From contig JBNKTC010000006.1 in NCBI GenBank assembly GCA_050297855.1, positions 240,501-304,500 on the forward strand: a stretch of DNA of 64,000 nt, written 5' to 3'. A program made the position numbers and the translations under genes. Below, one piece after another: positions 50,697-59,685 of the stretch (the first letter of the stretch is position 1; each line of letters begins with the position of its first letter). A model generated the notes under the pieces. The model saw only the letters and a list, made by a program, of their open reading frames with translations. It was not told where the DNA came from and searched no databases. The stretch is from SZUA-545 sp050297855 (GTDB lineage Bacteria > Campylobacterota > Campylobacteria > Campylobacterales > SZUA-545).

Positions 50697-52883
50697 TTAA
50701 AACTTGACGATCGTTGCACCGCTACCGCCCCGGTTGGCGGGTGCATCTTCCCAGCTGACGACACTGGGGTGCTCTTTTAAAAAATCCCGCACTACGCGTG
50801 ACAGTATACCTGAACCTACGCCATGGTAGATATAGACCTCTTCGAATCCGGCCATAAGGGCGTTATTGATAAAGGCATCCAGCTCATGCAGTGCCTCTTC
50901 GGCGCGCATACCGTGCAGGTCCAGGTTGACCGACGCCTTGGTCGGTTTTTTGACATCGATCTTGATCCCCCTGCTCTTCTTGGGCTGCGTGCTTCGCGTC
51001 AGCTTGGAGAGCGGGAAGGTCATCTTGATACCATTACAATCGACCACGGCGCGGTCTTTTTGTATTTTTTCTATCACTCCGCTCGTATTGGAGTATTTGA
51101 CATGATCACCCACGGCAAAACGCTCGGGCTTGACCTCTTTTTGCTGTTTGATCTTGGCGTGCTCTTTATGCGCCTTGTTAAGCTGGCGGTGGGCCTCTTT
51201 GCTGTCCTTGGCCTTGATCGCCTCCTTGGCCGCTTTGATGGCGTCAAAATACTCTTTGTTCAGCCGCTGTTTCTCCTCTTCCAGGAGCCGTTTCGTCTCC
51301 TCCTGCTGGATGGCCAGCTGTTTTTTCTTCTCGTATACGGCCTCCAGCTCCTTTTCGATCGCCTCTTTTTTGATGTTCAGCTCCAGCTCCAGCTGGGAAC
51401 TGCGCTCGATCAGGTCGCCCAGGCGCTCCTTCTCCTCCCCGTAAAGTGTGCGCGCTTCGTCGATAACGGGCGCCGGTATCCCATAGCGGACCGCCGTCTC
51501 GAAGGCGTAGCTCTTCCCGATGCTCCCTTGCATGAAGCCGTAGGTCGGCACCCGGTTCTCTTCGTCATACAGTGCCGCCAGGAGTTCGACGTCCCGGTTG
51601 GCCGCCAGCAGGGCAGCAAGCCGTTTGTGGTGGGTCGTGATGACGATCTTGCAATCCCGTTCGATCAGGGATTCGATGATCACCTTAAAGAGTGCCGACG
51701 CCTCGTCGCTGTCGGTCCCCAGCTCGATCTCGTCCACCCCGATCAGCACCCCGTTTTTACGGAACAGCTGCTGAAAGGACTGGATCCTCCCGGCAAAGGT
51801 GGAGATATCGTTGCTGACACTCTGGGGGTCGTCGATGATCGCATCGATCTCTTTAAAGCGTCCGATCACCGTCTCGTCCTTTTTACACCGGAATGGGATC
51901 AGGTATTTGGCCATCAAAGCCGACGCGAGGATCGATTTAAGCAGCATCGTTTTCCCCCCGGCGTTGACCCCGGTGATGAGCAGCACCGATTTGGAGAAGT
52001 CGACGCTGATGGGTTTGGGGTTGTGCAGGGCCGGGTGGACAAAGTTTTTGAGTACGATCTTGCTGCTGCTGTCGGGGATGACAAACTCGTAATCGTTTGC
52101 CTTGGCGAAAAAGACCCGCGCCTGGTAGTGGTCAAAACGGTCGAAGGTGCGGTCGATGAACTTCAGAAACGGAAGATGCTTGCCCAGGGTGCGTGATATC
52201 TCCTTCTCCAGGGCGTAGATGATCTCACTCTGACGGTTAAGCAGGTGCTCCAGCTCGCTTTTGAGCTTGCCCGCCTCAGCCGGGATGACATAAAAAAAGC
52301 CTGTCGCACTCCGCCCGGTGATCGTCGCTTTGAGGACATGGGAGTAGCCGCCGCGTACCAGAAGCGCCTCTTCACCGTTGATGACGTGCACCTGCTTGTC
52401 CACCATATACGGTGCCAGTTTGGCGCTGTTGGCGATCTGGGCCAGGCGGGTCTGGATCTGCTTTTTCTTCTCTTTGATCACCTGTTCGATACCGTAAAGC
52501 TCTTCGTTGATCTCGGAGTTGATCGCCCCTTCGGCATTGATATGCCCAAGATACGCCTCCAGTTCGGACGGGACGGTGATATCGTCCAGGAGCGTCCGTA
52601 CACGCCCCTCTTTAAAGGCATACGTCTTGAGGTAGAGGAAGTATTTGATCACCTTGAAAAATTCGAACAGCTGATCGGTCCGAAGCACCCCCTCTTTAGA
52701 AAGTTTGACCAGGTCGCTTTCGAGCACCTTGACCTTGGGAGGCTGGTTGAAATCGTATTTGGCCAGGTCATTGATAAACTGGTAGTGGAGCGTATAATCC
52801 CCCTCCATCATGACAGCTTTCTCCCGGGAAAAGAGCGCCGTCAGACGGGCGACATGGCGGGTCAGGTCGAGCTTGTCAAACAT
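50697..52883 (-). CDS. mutS2: MutS2 endonuclease/ATPase with Smr domain
   Basis: MutS2 suppresses homologous recombination and rescues collided ribosomes. The start at 52883 (MFDKLDLTRHVA) is chosen over 52943 from AAGGGG upstream and overlap logic, giving 728 residues. The P-loop ITGVNAGGKT is near 317-326, followed by DEIELGTD in Walker B, then a coiled-coil region, KOW-like segment, and a C-terminal Smr nuclease domain with LDLHG (about 654) and YHGVGSG. The start overlaps the vanZ-like gene by 8 bp. Confidence 0.94.
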   Translation of the reverse strand: MFDKLDLTRHVARLTALFSREKAVMMEGDYTLHYQFINDLAKYDFNQPPKVKVLESDLVKLSKEGVLRTDQLFEFFKVIKYFLYLKTYAFKEGRVRTLLDDITVPSELEAYLGHINAEGAINSEINEELYGIEQVIKEKKKQIQTRLAQIANSAKLAPYMVDKQVHVINGEEALLVRGGYSHVLKATITGRSATGFFYVIPAEAGKLKSELEHLLNRQSEIIYALEKEISRTLGKHLPFLKFIDRTFDRFDHYQARVFFAKANDYEFVIPDSSSKIVLKNFVHPALHNPKPISVDFSKSVLLITGVNAGGKTMLLKSILASALMAKYLIPFRCKKDETVIGRFKEIDAIIDDPQSVSNDISTFAGRIQSFQQLFRKNGVLIGVDEIELGTDSDEASALFKVIIESLIERDCKIVITTHHKRLAALLAANRDVELLAALYDEENRVPTYGFMQGSIGKSYAFETAVRYGIPAPVIDEARTLYGEEKERLGDLIERSSQLELELNIKKEAIEKELEAVYEKKKQLAIQQEETKRLLEEEKQRLNKEYFDAIKAAKEAIKAKDSKEAHRQLNKAHKEHAKIKQQKEVKPERFAVGDHVKYSNTSGVIEKIQKDRAVVDCNGIKMTFPLSKLTRSTQPKKSRGIKIDVKKPTKASVNLDLHGMRAEEALHELDAFINNALMAGFEEVYIYHGVGSGILSRVVRDFLKEHPSVVSWEDAPANRGGSGATIVKF

Positions 52884-53226
52884 GCAGCGCCCCTTTGCGG
52901 TTTGCAATCCATCCCCTGAAAAGTATGAAAACTCCCACGCCAAGGATGTCGGCCACGACGTCCGCAGGGGAGAAACAACGCGTTGGAAGGAAGTACTGCA
53001 CCGCCTCGATAAAAAGGGCGTACCCCCCTAGAAAAAAGAGTTGAAACCGGTAGGGGTGGGCATAGCGGCTCCCGTAGGCAAGGGCCGCCAGCAGGAAAAA
53101 CGCCGCGGTGTGGTTTAGCTTGTCACTGAGGCTGAAAACCTCGGGCAGATAATTATAGTTGGGCACGACGGCGAGGATAAATATGGTGATGACCGCAAGG
53201 GGGTACACTACTCTGAAAAATTTCAA
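52876..53226 (-). CDS. VanZ-like membrane protein
   Basis: A 116-residue integral membrane protein with about four helices. SDKLNHTAAFFLLAALAYG (residues 34-52) and the C-terminal FSPADVVADILGVGVFI near 85-101 match the VanZ fold. VanZ relatives contribute to teicoplanin resistance in some Gram-positives, but most members are of unknown role. The start is TTG with AAGG six bases upstream. It is co-transcribed with mutS2, overlapping by 8 bp, and divergent from gapA. Confidence 0.82.
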   Translation of the reverse strand: MKFFRVVYPLAVITIFILAVVPNYNYLPEVFSLSDKLNHTAAFFLLAALAYGSRYAHPYRFQLFFLGGYALFIEAVQYFLPTRCFSPADVVADILGVGVFILFRGWIANRKGALHV

Positions 53227-53290
53227 ACAGAACCTTAAAAAAACATTGTCATTAGCTCTTGAAATGTTATCACATGTAAGCTATACTGGC

Positions 53291-53296
53291 TATAAT
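53291..53296 (+). promoter_or_regulatory. -10 element of the second gap gene
   Basis: TATAAT lies 27 bp before the gapA start codon, preceded by GGC and by a second partial element CTATACT ten bases upstream. AAAGGGATATC is the ribosome-binding region. Confidence 0.5.
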
Positions 53297-53323
53297 TGCG
53301 TCAAATAAACTTAAAGGGATATC

Positions 53324-54319
53324 ATGGCTGTAAAAGTAGCAATCAACGGTTTCGGGCGTATCGGGATGCTGACGGCGAAGATCATCTCAAGACGGAGCGA
53401 TCTTGAGCTGGTTGCCATCAATAATACCGCTACACCGGAAATGACCGAATACCTGATGAAATACGACTCCGTCCACGGGCGGTTCGATGACGTCGAAGTG
53501 ATCGATGGCGAATACCTTCGCGTCGGGAACGACAAGGCGAAGCTTTTCAGTTCACGCGACCCCAAAGAGCTGGATTTCAGTTCCGTCGGCGCCGAAGTCG
53601 TTATCGAGTGTACAGGTGCCTTCCTGACAACAGAAAAGGCGCAGGACCACATCAAAGGAAGCGTCAAGAAGCTGGTCATGTCCGCACCGGCAAAAGACGA
53701 CACACCGACGTATGTCATCGGCGTCAACCACAATGACTACAAAGGTGAAGCGATCATCTCCAATGCCAGCTGTACGACCAACTGCCTTGCACCGGTCGTC
53801 AAGGTCCTGGATGATGCCTTCGGTGTCGAGCACGGTCTGATGACAACGATCCACAGCTATACCAACGACCAGAACGTCCTGGATGCCAAACACAAAAAAG
53901 ATCCCAGACGTGCCCGTGCCGCAGCCGTCAACATGATCCCGACATCCACGGGTGCAGCCAAGGCGGTCGGGCTGGTCCTTCCCCACCTCAACGGTAAACT
54001 CAACGGTTATGCCATGCGGGTCCCGACTCCGGACGTCTCCGTTGTGGACCTGACGGCTACATTGAAGAAAAACGTCTCCAAAGAGGAGATCAACGCTGCA
54101 TTTGACAAAGCAGCGGCAGGTGCATTCAAAGACCTGATCATCATCGACAACGATAAATGCGTCTCCAGCGACTTTGTCAGCTGCGAAGCGAGCTCCATCT
54201 ATGTCCCCGACCTGACCCAGGTCGTATCGGACAACATGGTCAAAGTCGTCGCATGGTACGACAACGAATGGGGCTACAGCAACCGACTGGTCGACATGGT
54301 CGCCCATATCGCGAAATAA
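53324..54319 (+). CDS. gapA: Glyceraldehyde-3-phosphate dehydrogenase, stand-alone copy
   Basis: A classical 331-residue GAPDH. INGFGRIGML (residues 7-16) is the nucleotide-binding loop, ASCTTNCLAP (about 151-160) the active site, HSYTNDQNVLD near 177-187 binds substrate and NAD, and WYDNEWGYSNR lies near the C-terminus. It has its own promoter and a strong terminator, so it is a single-gene unit, unlike the divergent copy in the gap-pgk-tpiA run at 39.8 kb. Confidence 0.95.
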   Translation: MAVKVAINGFGRIGMLTAKIISRRSDLELVAINNTATPEMTEYLMKYDSVHGRFDDVEVIDGEYLRVGNDKAKLFSSRDPKELDFSSVGAEVVIECTGAFLTTEKAQDHIKGSVKKLVMSAPAKDDTPTYVIGVNHNDYKGEAIISNASCTTNCLAPVVKVLDDAFGVEHGLMTTIHSYTNDQNVLDAKHKKDPRRARAAAVNMIPTSTGAAKAVGLVLPHLNGKLNGYAMRVPTPDVSVVDLTATLKKNVSKEEINAAFDKAAAGAFKDLIIIDNDKCVSSDFVSCEASSIYVPDLTQVVSDNMVKVVAWYDNEWGYSNRLVDMVAHIAK

Positions 54320-54333
54320 TCCGCTTTTATATC

Positions 54334-54360
54334 ACGGCAGGATTCTCCTGCCGTCTTTTT
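54334..54360 (+). terminator. Rho-independent terminator of gapA
   Basis: ACGGCAGGA (54334-54342) and TCCTGCCGT (54346-54354) form a perfect 9-bp stem with a 3-base loop, followed by CTTTTT, 15 bp past the stop codon. Confidence 0.9.
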
Positions 54361-54370
54361 GAATCTCTCC

Positions 54371-55312
54371 TCAGACTCCCAGATACTCTTTGACAAACGT
54401 TGCGATCTTCTCCGGTTTGGTCTTGGCCATAAACCCTTCGGCATTAAGCTTGGTCGCCATTTCCACGTTACTCTCACCTGACATGGAAGAGTTGACGACA
54501 ATTGGGATATGTTTGGTCCTGGAGTTGTTCTTGAGGGTCTTGATCACCGTAAAGCCCGAAGTGATCGGCATCTCCAGGTCGGTGATCACCAGCCCGATAT
54601 GATCCACCGACTCCAGTTCGGCGATGTAATCGAGTAGGAGTTGGCCGTTCAGGAAGGTCTTGTGTTTGACGCCGATCTTGCCCAGGACCTTCTCCAGCGC
54701 CTTGACCGCGACCGAAGAGTCTTCGGCCACCAGGACCCATTTGGACTCATCGAAGGCAAAACGCTCAACACTCTCGATCTCGCTGACGATCTCCTGTTCG
54801 ATCTCGGGGAAGAGATCGCTGAGCATCTGCTCCACGTCGACGATATAGACGATATCCCCGGCATCGTTTTTGGTGTAGTTGTTGACCTTATTACCGTACT
54901 CGTTGGTGACCGGGACCATGATATCCTCCCAGTTACGGCGCAGGATATAATCGGCCTTGTAGATCTTGACCCCGATGACCACGTCGTTAAACTCGCAGAT
55001 GATGATCTGGCGGTCTTCGTTGCGGATCTGGCTGTCTTTTTCCGCCAAGTGCTCGGGAACGCGGGTGTTATAGAGCCACTTTCTCAAATCGACAACCGGG
55101 ATGATGCTGTTTCGGAGTGTCAGAAGCCCGTCGATCTCCGAGTTGACGTCGGGGAGATCGGTCAGCTCTTCGAACTTGACCGTCTCACGGACTTTAAAGA
55201 CGTTGACGGCGAAGATCACCCCGTCGGGGATCAGACGGAAACAGAGCAGTTCCAGCTGGTTGTTCTGTGCGAGATTGGTTTTTTTATCGATTTCACTATT
55301 GTACATGGCCAC
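54371..55312 (-). CDS. cheV: Chemotaxis protein CheV (CheW-receiver fusion)
   Basis: A 313-residue coupling protein. Residues 15-165 form a CheW domain (VFAVNVFKVRE, then LTLRNSIIPVVDLRKWL), which links receptors to CheA. Residues 190-313 are a receiver with VLVAEDSSVAV, the phosphoacceptor Asp in LVITDLEMP near 238, and the Lys in MAKTKP. CheV proteins adjust kinase coupling and are common in Campylobacterota. It is monocistronic and converges with gapA. Confidence 0.93.
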   Translation of the reverse strand: MAMYNSEIDKKTNLAQNNQLELLCFRLIPDGVIFAVNVFKVRETVKFEELTDLPDVNSEIDGLLTLRNSIIPVVDLRKWLYNTRVPEHLAEKDSQIRNEDRQIIICEFNDVVIGVKIYKADYILRRNWEDIMVPVTNEYGNKVNNYTKNDAGDIVYIVDVEQMLSDLFPEIEQEIVSEIESVERFAFDESKWVLVAEDSSVAVKALEKVLGKIGVKHKTFLNGQLLLDYIAELESVDHIGLVITDLEMPITSGFTVIKTLKNNSRTKHIPIVVNSSMSGESNVEMATKLNAEGFMAKTKPEKIATFVKEYLGV

Positions 55313-55394
55313 CCAAACTTATCCAAATTTTGGCACTATTATTACATTGGAAACTTTAATATATACTACGAATCAGTAAAACAGAGGACAGCGA

Positions 55395-55778
55395 TTGCGA
55401 CTTCTAATCATTTTCTTTCTTTTTTGTTCTTTTCTCCAGAGCCAGGAGCAGTACATCATCAGCTACCGCGGGGTGGTCAAAGCAAACCGCCTTTTTAACG
55501 AACAGTTCAATGTCTCCAAGGCGATGGTCCCCAGATCCTACCGCACGGCCCGCGAACTCCTGACCCTCCCCTACCGTAAAGGAGAGAGTATTCCCGCCCT
55601 GATAAGAAAAAACCAGGACCTGCTCACCGAAGAGCTTTTCAAGCAGGGCGTGCTTATGAACGACGCCCTGAGGCAGGGAAAATACTCTATGGACACCAAG
55701 ACCGTCATCACCCTTCCGCCCACCTATATTACAGTCACCATTAAAGAAGATTTTGCTACTATCCGCCTTATTAAATAA
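55395..55778 (+). CDS. Secreted protein of unknown function before flgR
   Basis: A 127-residue protein starting at TTG (55395), supported by GAGGA six bases upstream. A signal peptide of about 16-18 residues (FFLFCSFLQS) precedes a mature basic domain with a VSKAMVPRSYRTARELL segment and C-terminal beta strands. No motif is recognised. It lies 21 bp upstream of the flgR gene and is likely co-transcribed with it. Confidence 0.65.
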   Translation: MRLLIIFFLFCSFLQSQEQYIISYRGVVKANRLFNEQFNVSKAMVPRSYRTARELLTLPYRKGESIPALIRKNQDLLTEELFKQGVLMNDALRQGKYSMDTKTVITLPPTYITVTIKEDFATIRLIK

Positions 55779-55799
55779 GAGATTCTGGGGGATATTACG

Positions 55800-57095
55800 A
55801 TGAAAATCGCGATTGTCGAAGACGATATCAACATGCGAAAATCATTGGAAATCGCCTTTGGTGATCTCCCCGAATATGAAGTAAAGACCTTCAAAAACGC
55901 CAAGGACGCCCTGAAAAACCTGGACGACTCCTATGAGCTGGTCGTAACGGACATCAATATGCCCGGGATGGACGGAATCGAGCTGATCAAGGAGATGGAC
56001 GGCCGCTACGAGGTGATCGTCATCACCGGAAACGCCACCCTCTCCAAGGCGATCGACTCCCTGCGTCTGGGTGTGAAGGATTTCCTGACCAAGCCCTTTG
56101 AGATGGAGACGCTGATCAAAGCGATCGAACGCAGCCAGAAGGCGATCCGTTTCGATAAAACACACAAGAGCCAAAAATCCAGTAACGAAGAGAGCCCCGA
56201 CGGACCGTTTGCCACCGTCTCCCCCTCCCTCGAACGCCCGCTCATGATGGCCAAAAAAGCGGCCCTCACCGATGCGGCGGTTATCCTCCTGGGCCAGAGC
56301 GGGGTGGGGAAAGAGGTCTTTGCCAACTATATCCACAACAACTCCAAGCGGGCCAAAAAACCCTTTATCCCGATCAATATGGCGGCCATTCCCGAAACAC
56401 TGATCGAGAGTGAACTGTTCGGATACGAAAAAGGGGCCTTTACGGACGCCCAGGCGGCCAAGCCCGGGAAGTTCGAAGAGGCCAGCGGCGGGACGCTCTT
56501 CCTCGACGAGATCGGGGAGATGCCTTACCACCTCCAGGCCAAACTGCTGCGTGCCTTGCAGGAGCAGGAGATCACGCGCCTGGGGAGTACCAAACCGATC
56601 AAGGTGGATATCCGCCTGGTGAGTGCGACCAACCAGAATATCGACACCGCTATTACCGAAGGGCGTTTCAGGGAAGACCTCTACTACCGTATCAATACGG
56701 TCCCGGTCAATATCCCGCCCCTTAAAGAGCGGCGCGAGGAGATTCTTCCCATCGCCAATGCGGTGCTTGAAGAGGTATGTGCCAAATACGGGTTTGAACA
56801 CAAAAGCTTTGCCAAAGATGCGGAAGAGCTGCTGCAATCATATAGCTGGCCCGGAAACATCCGGGAGCTTAAATCGGTCTGCGAACGCGCCGCGATCCTG
56901 AGCGAGGGGGATGAGATATCCAAAAGCGACCTCTTTATCGAGGAGCGCGAGACCAAAAAGAGTATCAACGAGATGGAGAAAGAGCTCCTGAGCGAACTGC
57001 TGGCCGAAGCGGACCATGACGTAGAGACCGCCGCCAAGATGTTCGGGACCAGTGCCAAAGAGCTGGAAAAAAAGATAAAAAAATACAATCTATAA
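55800..57095 (+). CDS. flgR: Sigma-54-dependent response regulator (FlgR type)
   Basis: An NtrC-family activator of 431 residues. Receiver: VEDDINMRKSL near the start and phosphoacceptor Asp in VVTDINMPGMDG (about 52). AAA+ domain from about 145: P-loop GQSGVGKEVF instead of GESGTGKE, the sigma-54 contact loop GAFTDA instead of GAFTGA, Walker B GGTLFLDEIGEMP, and the RxDLYYR region. The C-terminus has a weak Fis-like helix-turn-helix (VETAAKMFGTSAKELEKKI). In Campylobacterota FlgR works with FlgS to switch on rod and hook genes. The assignment to FlgR rests on phylum context. Confidence 0.85.
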   Translation: MKIAIVEDDINMRKSLEIAFGDLPEYEVKTFKNAKDALKNLDDSYELVVTDINMPGMDGIELIKEMDGRYEVIVITGNATLSKAIDSLRLGVKDFLTKPFEMETLIKAIERSQKAIRFDKTHKSQKSSNEESPDGPFATVSPSLERPLMMAKKAALTDAAVILLGQSGVGKEVFANYIHNNSKRAKKPFIPINMAAIPETLIESELFGYEKGAFTDAQAAKPGKFEEASGGTLFLDEIGEMPYHLQAKLLRALQEQEITRLGSTKPIKVDIRLVSATNQNIDTAITEGRFREDLYYRINTVPVNIPPLKERREEILPIANAVLEEVCAKYGFEHKSFAKDAEELLQSYSWPGNIRELKSVCERAAILSEGDEISKSDLFIEERETKKSINEMEKELLSELLAEADHDVETAAKMFGTSAKELEKKIKKYNL

Positions 57096-57104
57096 AGGGT
57101 TAAT

Positions 57105-58139
57105 ATGAGCAATAGAACATTTAACGTCGCCGTGGTCGGTGCCACCGGTGCCGTGGGCGAAGAGATCCTTCTGATCCTGGATGAGATGGATATCCCCGTT
57201 AAAAACCTGATCCCGCTGGCAAGTGCCAGAAGCGCGGGAACAACGGTCACTTTCAAGGGCAAAGAGGTGACGGTCCTGGAGCTTACAGAGACGGTTTTTG
57301 AAGAGCAACAGGTCGAGATCGCCCTCTTCTCAGCGGGCGGCTCCATCAGTGAGAGGTACGCACCCCACGCGGCCAAAGCCGGTGCCGTCGTCATCGACAA
57401 CACGAGCTTTTTCCGTATGCATGAAGATGTGCCTTTGGTCGTCCCCGAAGTCAATCCCGAAGATATCCGGGAGTGGAAAAAGACCGGGATCATCGCCAAC
57501 CCCAACTGCTCTACGATCCAGATGGTCACGGCACTCAAACCGCTTGATAACGAGTACGGCATCCGCCGAGTAGACGTCAGTACCTACCAGGCGACCAGTG
57601 GGGCAGGAAAAACGGCGATGGAAGAGCTGATGAACCAGACGCGCGACCTGCTCAGCTTTGATTTTGAGAACACGACGGTGGAGAAGTTTCCCCACAAGAT
57701 CGCCATCAACGTCATCCCCCAGATCGACAAATTCCAAGACAGCGGTTTTACCAAAGAAGAGATCAAGATGATCGAAGAGACCCAGAAGATCATGCACAAG
57801 AAGATGCAGGTCGCCGCAACCTGTGTGCGTGTCCCTGTTCTGCGCGGCCACAGCGAATCGGTCACCGTTCACTTCGACGATATCGTCGATGCGGAAGACG
57901 CACGTGCGATCCTGGAGAAAGCGGAAAACGTCGTTGTCGAAGACAAACCCTACGAAGGGAAGTACCCGATGCCGCTTAACGCTTCCGGAAAAGACCAGAC
58001 CTTCGTCGGCCGCATCCGTAACGACCTTTACGACAAATCGATCCTGCATATGTGGGTTGTTGCCGACAACCTGCGGGTGGGTGCTGCTACCAATGCCGTC
58101 AAGATCGCTAAAAAATGGATCGAAATGGAGACGAACTGA
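57105..58139 (+). CDS. asd: Aspartate-semialdehyde dehydrogenase
   Basis: Reduces aspartyl phosphate to the semialdehyde for lysine, threonine and methionine synthesis. GATGAVGEEIL at residues 11-21 is the NADP loop, the catalytic Cys is in NPNCSTIQMV (about 128-137), and the VPVLRGHSE segment near 240-248 is typical. The 344-residue length is normal. AAAGGG precedes the ATG. Its stop overlaps the start of the yqhA gene (TGATG). Confidence 0.95.
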   Translation: MSNRTFNVAVVGATGAVGEEILLILDEMDIPVKNLIPLASARSAGTTVTFKGKEVTVLELTETVFEEQQVEIALFSAGGSISERYAPHAAKAGAVVIDNTSFFRMHEDVPLVVPEVNPEDIREWKKTGIIANPNCSTIQMVTALKPLDNEYGIRRVDVSTYQATSGAGKTAMEELMNQTRDLLSFDFENTTVEKFPHKIAINVIPQIDKFQDSGFTKEEIKMIEETQKIMHKKMQVAATCVRVPVLRGHSESVTVHFDDIVDAEDARAILEKAENVVVEDKPYEGKYPMPLNASGKDQTFVGRIRNDLYDKSILHMWVVADNLRVGAATNAVKIAKKWIEMETN

Positions 58140-58645
58140 TGTTTGAAAGACTTTTTGAAAAGGGGCTCTGGAGCACTCGCTTTTTTGTCCTGCTGCCCGT
58201 CATCTTCGGCCTGATCGGTGCGATCATCCTCTTTATTATTGCCAGCGTGGACGTCTTCCATGTCGTTCAGATCACCTTTAACGCCTATTTCGGCCACGAA
58301 CACCCGGCCCACATGCATGAAGAGGTAGTCAGCGCCATCATCGGTGCCGTAGACCTCTACCTGATCGCCGTTGTCCTGCTTATCTTCAGCTTCGGCCTCT
58401 ATGAGCTCTTTATCTCCGAGATCGACGCGGCCAAGGAGTCCAGCGCCAATATTCTCCAGATCCACTCCCTGGATCAGCTCAAAGACAAACTGGCCAAGGT
58501 AATCGTCATGGTCCTGGTGGTCAGTTTCTTCCAGCGTGTACTCCATATGGAGTTTAACACCGCACTCGAGATGCTCTATTTCGCCATCTCCATCCTCGTC
58601 CTCTCCCTCGGACTCTATTTCCTTCATAAAGGTGGCAGTCACTGA
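58139..58645 (+). CDS. YqhA family membrane protein (UPF0114)
   Basis: A 168-residue membrane protein. Starting at 58139 (MFERLFEKGLWSTRF) it has helices at about 12-35, 70-92, 115-132 and 138-160; LYLIAVVLLIFSFGLYELFIS is split across 72-92 and is the family core. The role of UPF0114 proteins is unknown. It is translationally coupled to both asd upstream and hemE downstream by TGATG overlaps, without an obvious functional reason. Confidence 0.85.
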   Translation: MFERLFEKGLWSTRFFVLLPVIFGLIGAIILFIIASVDVFHVVQITFNAYFGHEHPAHMHEEVVSAIIGAVDLYLIAVVLLIFSFGLYELFISEIDAAKESSANILQIHSLDQLKDKLAKVIVMVLVVSFFQRVLHMEFNTALEMLYFAISILVLSLGLYFLHKGGSH

Positions 58646-59685
58646 TGATTTTCGTTGATGCATGTTTTGGTAAAGAGACGCCCTACACCCCTGTCTGGAT
58701 GATGCGTCAAGCCGGCCGTTACCTGCCGGAGTATATGGAAGTTCGCGCCCAGGCAGGCAGCTTTTTGAATCTGTGCCATGATCCTGAAAAAGCGGCCGAA
58801 GTCACCATCCAGCCCCTCGACATCGTCGGAGTCGATGCCGCCATTCTCTTTAGCGACATCCTGGTCATCCCGGACGAGATGGGGATGGACCTCTCTTTTG
58901 TCAAAGGCGAAGGTCCGAAATTCAGCGATCCCGTTGCCACCCAGGCCGACCTCGACCGGCTCCTCGGCGGCGAAGAGGCAGCCGATAGGCTTACCTACGT
59001 CTACGAGACGATCAAGCTCCTTAGAAAGCAGTTGGACGAGCGGGGCGACGGCAAGGCGCTGATCGGCTTTACGGGCGCCCCCTGGACGCTGGCGACTTAT
59101 ATGATCGAGGGTCAGGGAACCAAGACCTACAACATCTGCAAAAAGATGATGTACTCTAACCCGGAGCTGATGCACAACATCCTGAAAAAAGTGACCGAAG
59201 TGGTCAAGTTCTACATGGAGAAGCAGATCCAAAGCGGTGTCAACGTCGTGCAGATCTTCGACTCCTGGGCCGCGGCCATCGAACCGGGTCTTTACGACGA
59301 GTTCTCATGGAAGTACATGGTGGAGATCGCCGAATACCTCAAGGAGAAATATCCGCACATCCCGGTTATTATGTTCCCCAAAGGCGTCTCTGCTTTTATC
59401 GAACGCGGCGGCGTCTACGGAAACTTCGATGTGATGGGTATCGACTGGGGTACCTCCATGGCGATGGCCAAAGAGAAACTGGGAGACAGATACGTCCTCC
59501 AGGGAAATATGGAGCCCTGCCGCCTCTACTCCCAGGAGATGACATCCCAAGCGGTCAAAGAGATCCACGACATCATGGGCGGCAAACGCCACATCTTCAA
59601 CCTCGGACACGGCATCCTGCCCGACGTCCCGGTTGAAAATGCGAAGCACTTTGTCCGAGAGTGTCAACGAGTCAGTGGCAAATAG
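58645..59685 (+). CDS. hemE: Uroporphyrinogen decarboxylase
   Basis: Decarboxylates uroporphyrinogen III to coproporphyrinogen III in haem synthesis. VWMMRQAGRYLPEY (residues 17-30) and GFTGAPWTLATYM near 140-152 are family signatures, and GHGILPDVPVEN near the end is conserved. The 346-residue length is normal. It overlaps yqhA by one base and the radical SAM gene by up to 47 bp, the hemE-radical SAM pair also being adjacent in Campylobacter as I recall. Confidence 0.95.
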   Translation: MIFVDACFGKETPYTPVWMMRQAGRYLPEYMEVRAQAGSFLNLCHDPEKAAEVTIQPLDIVGVDAAILFSDILVIPDEMGMDLSFVKGEGPKFSDPVATQADLDRLLGGEEAADRLTYVYETIKLLRKQLDERGDGKALIGFTGAPWTLATYMIEGQGTKTYNICKKMMYSNPELMHNILKKVTEVVKFYMEKQIQSGVNVVQIFDSWAAAIEPGLYDEFSWKYMVEIAEYLKEKYPHIPVIMFPKGVSAFIERGGVYGNFDVMGIDWGTSMAMAKEKLGDRYVLQGNMEPCRLYSQEMTSQAVKEIHDIMGGKRHIFNLGHGILPDVPVENAKHFVRECQRVSGK

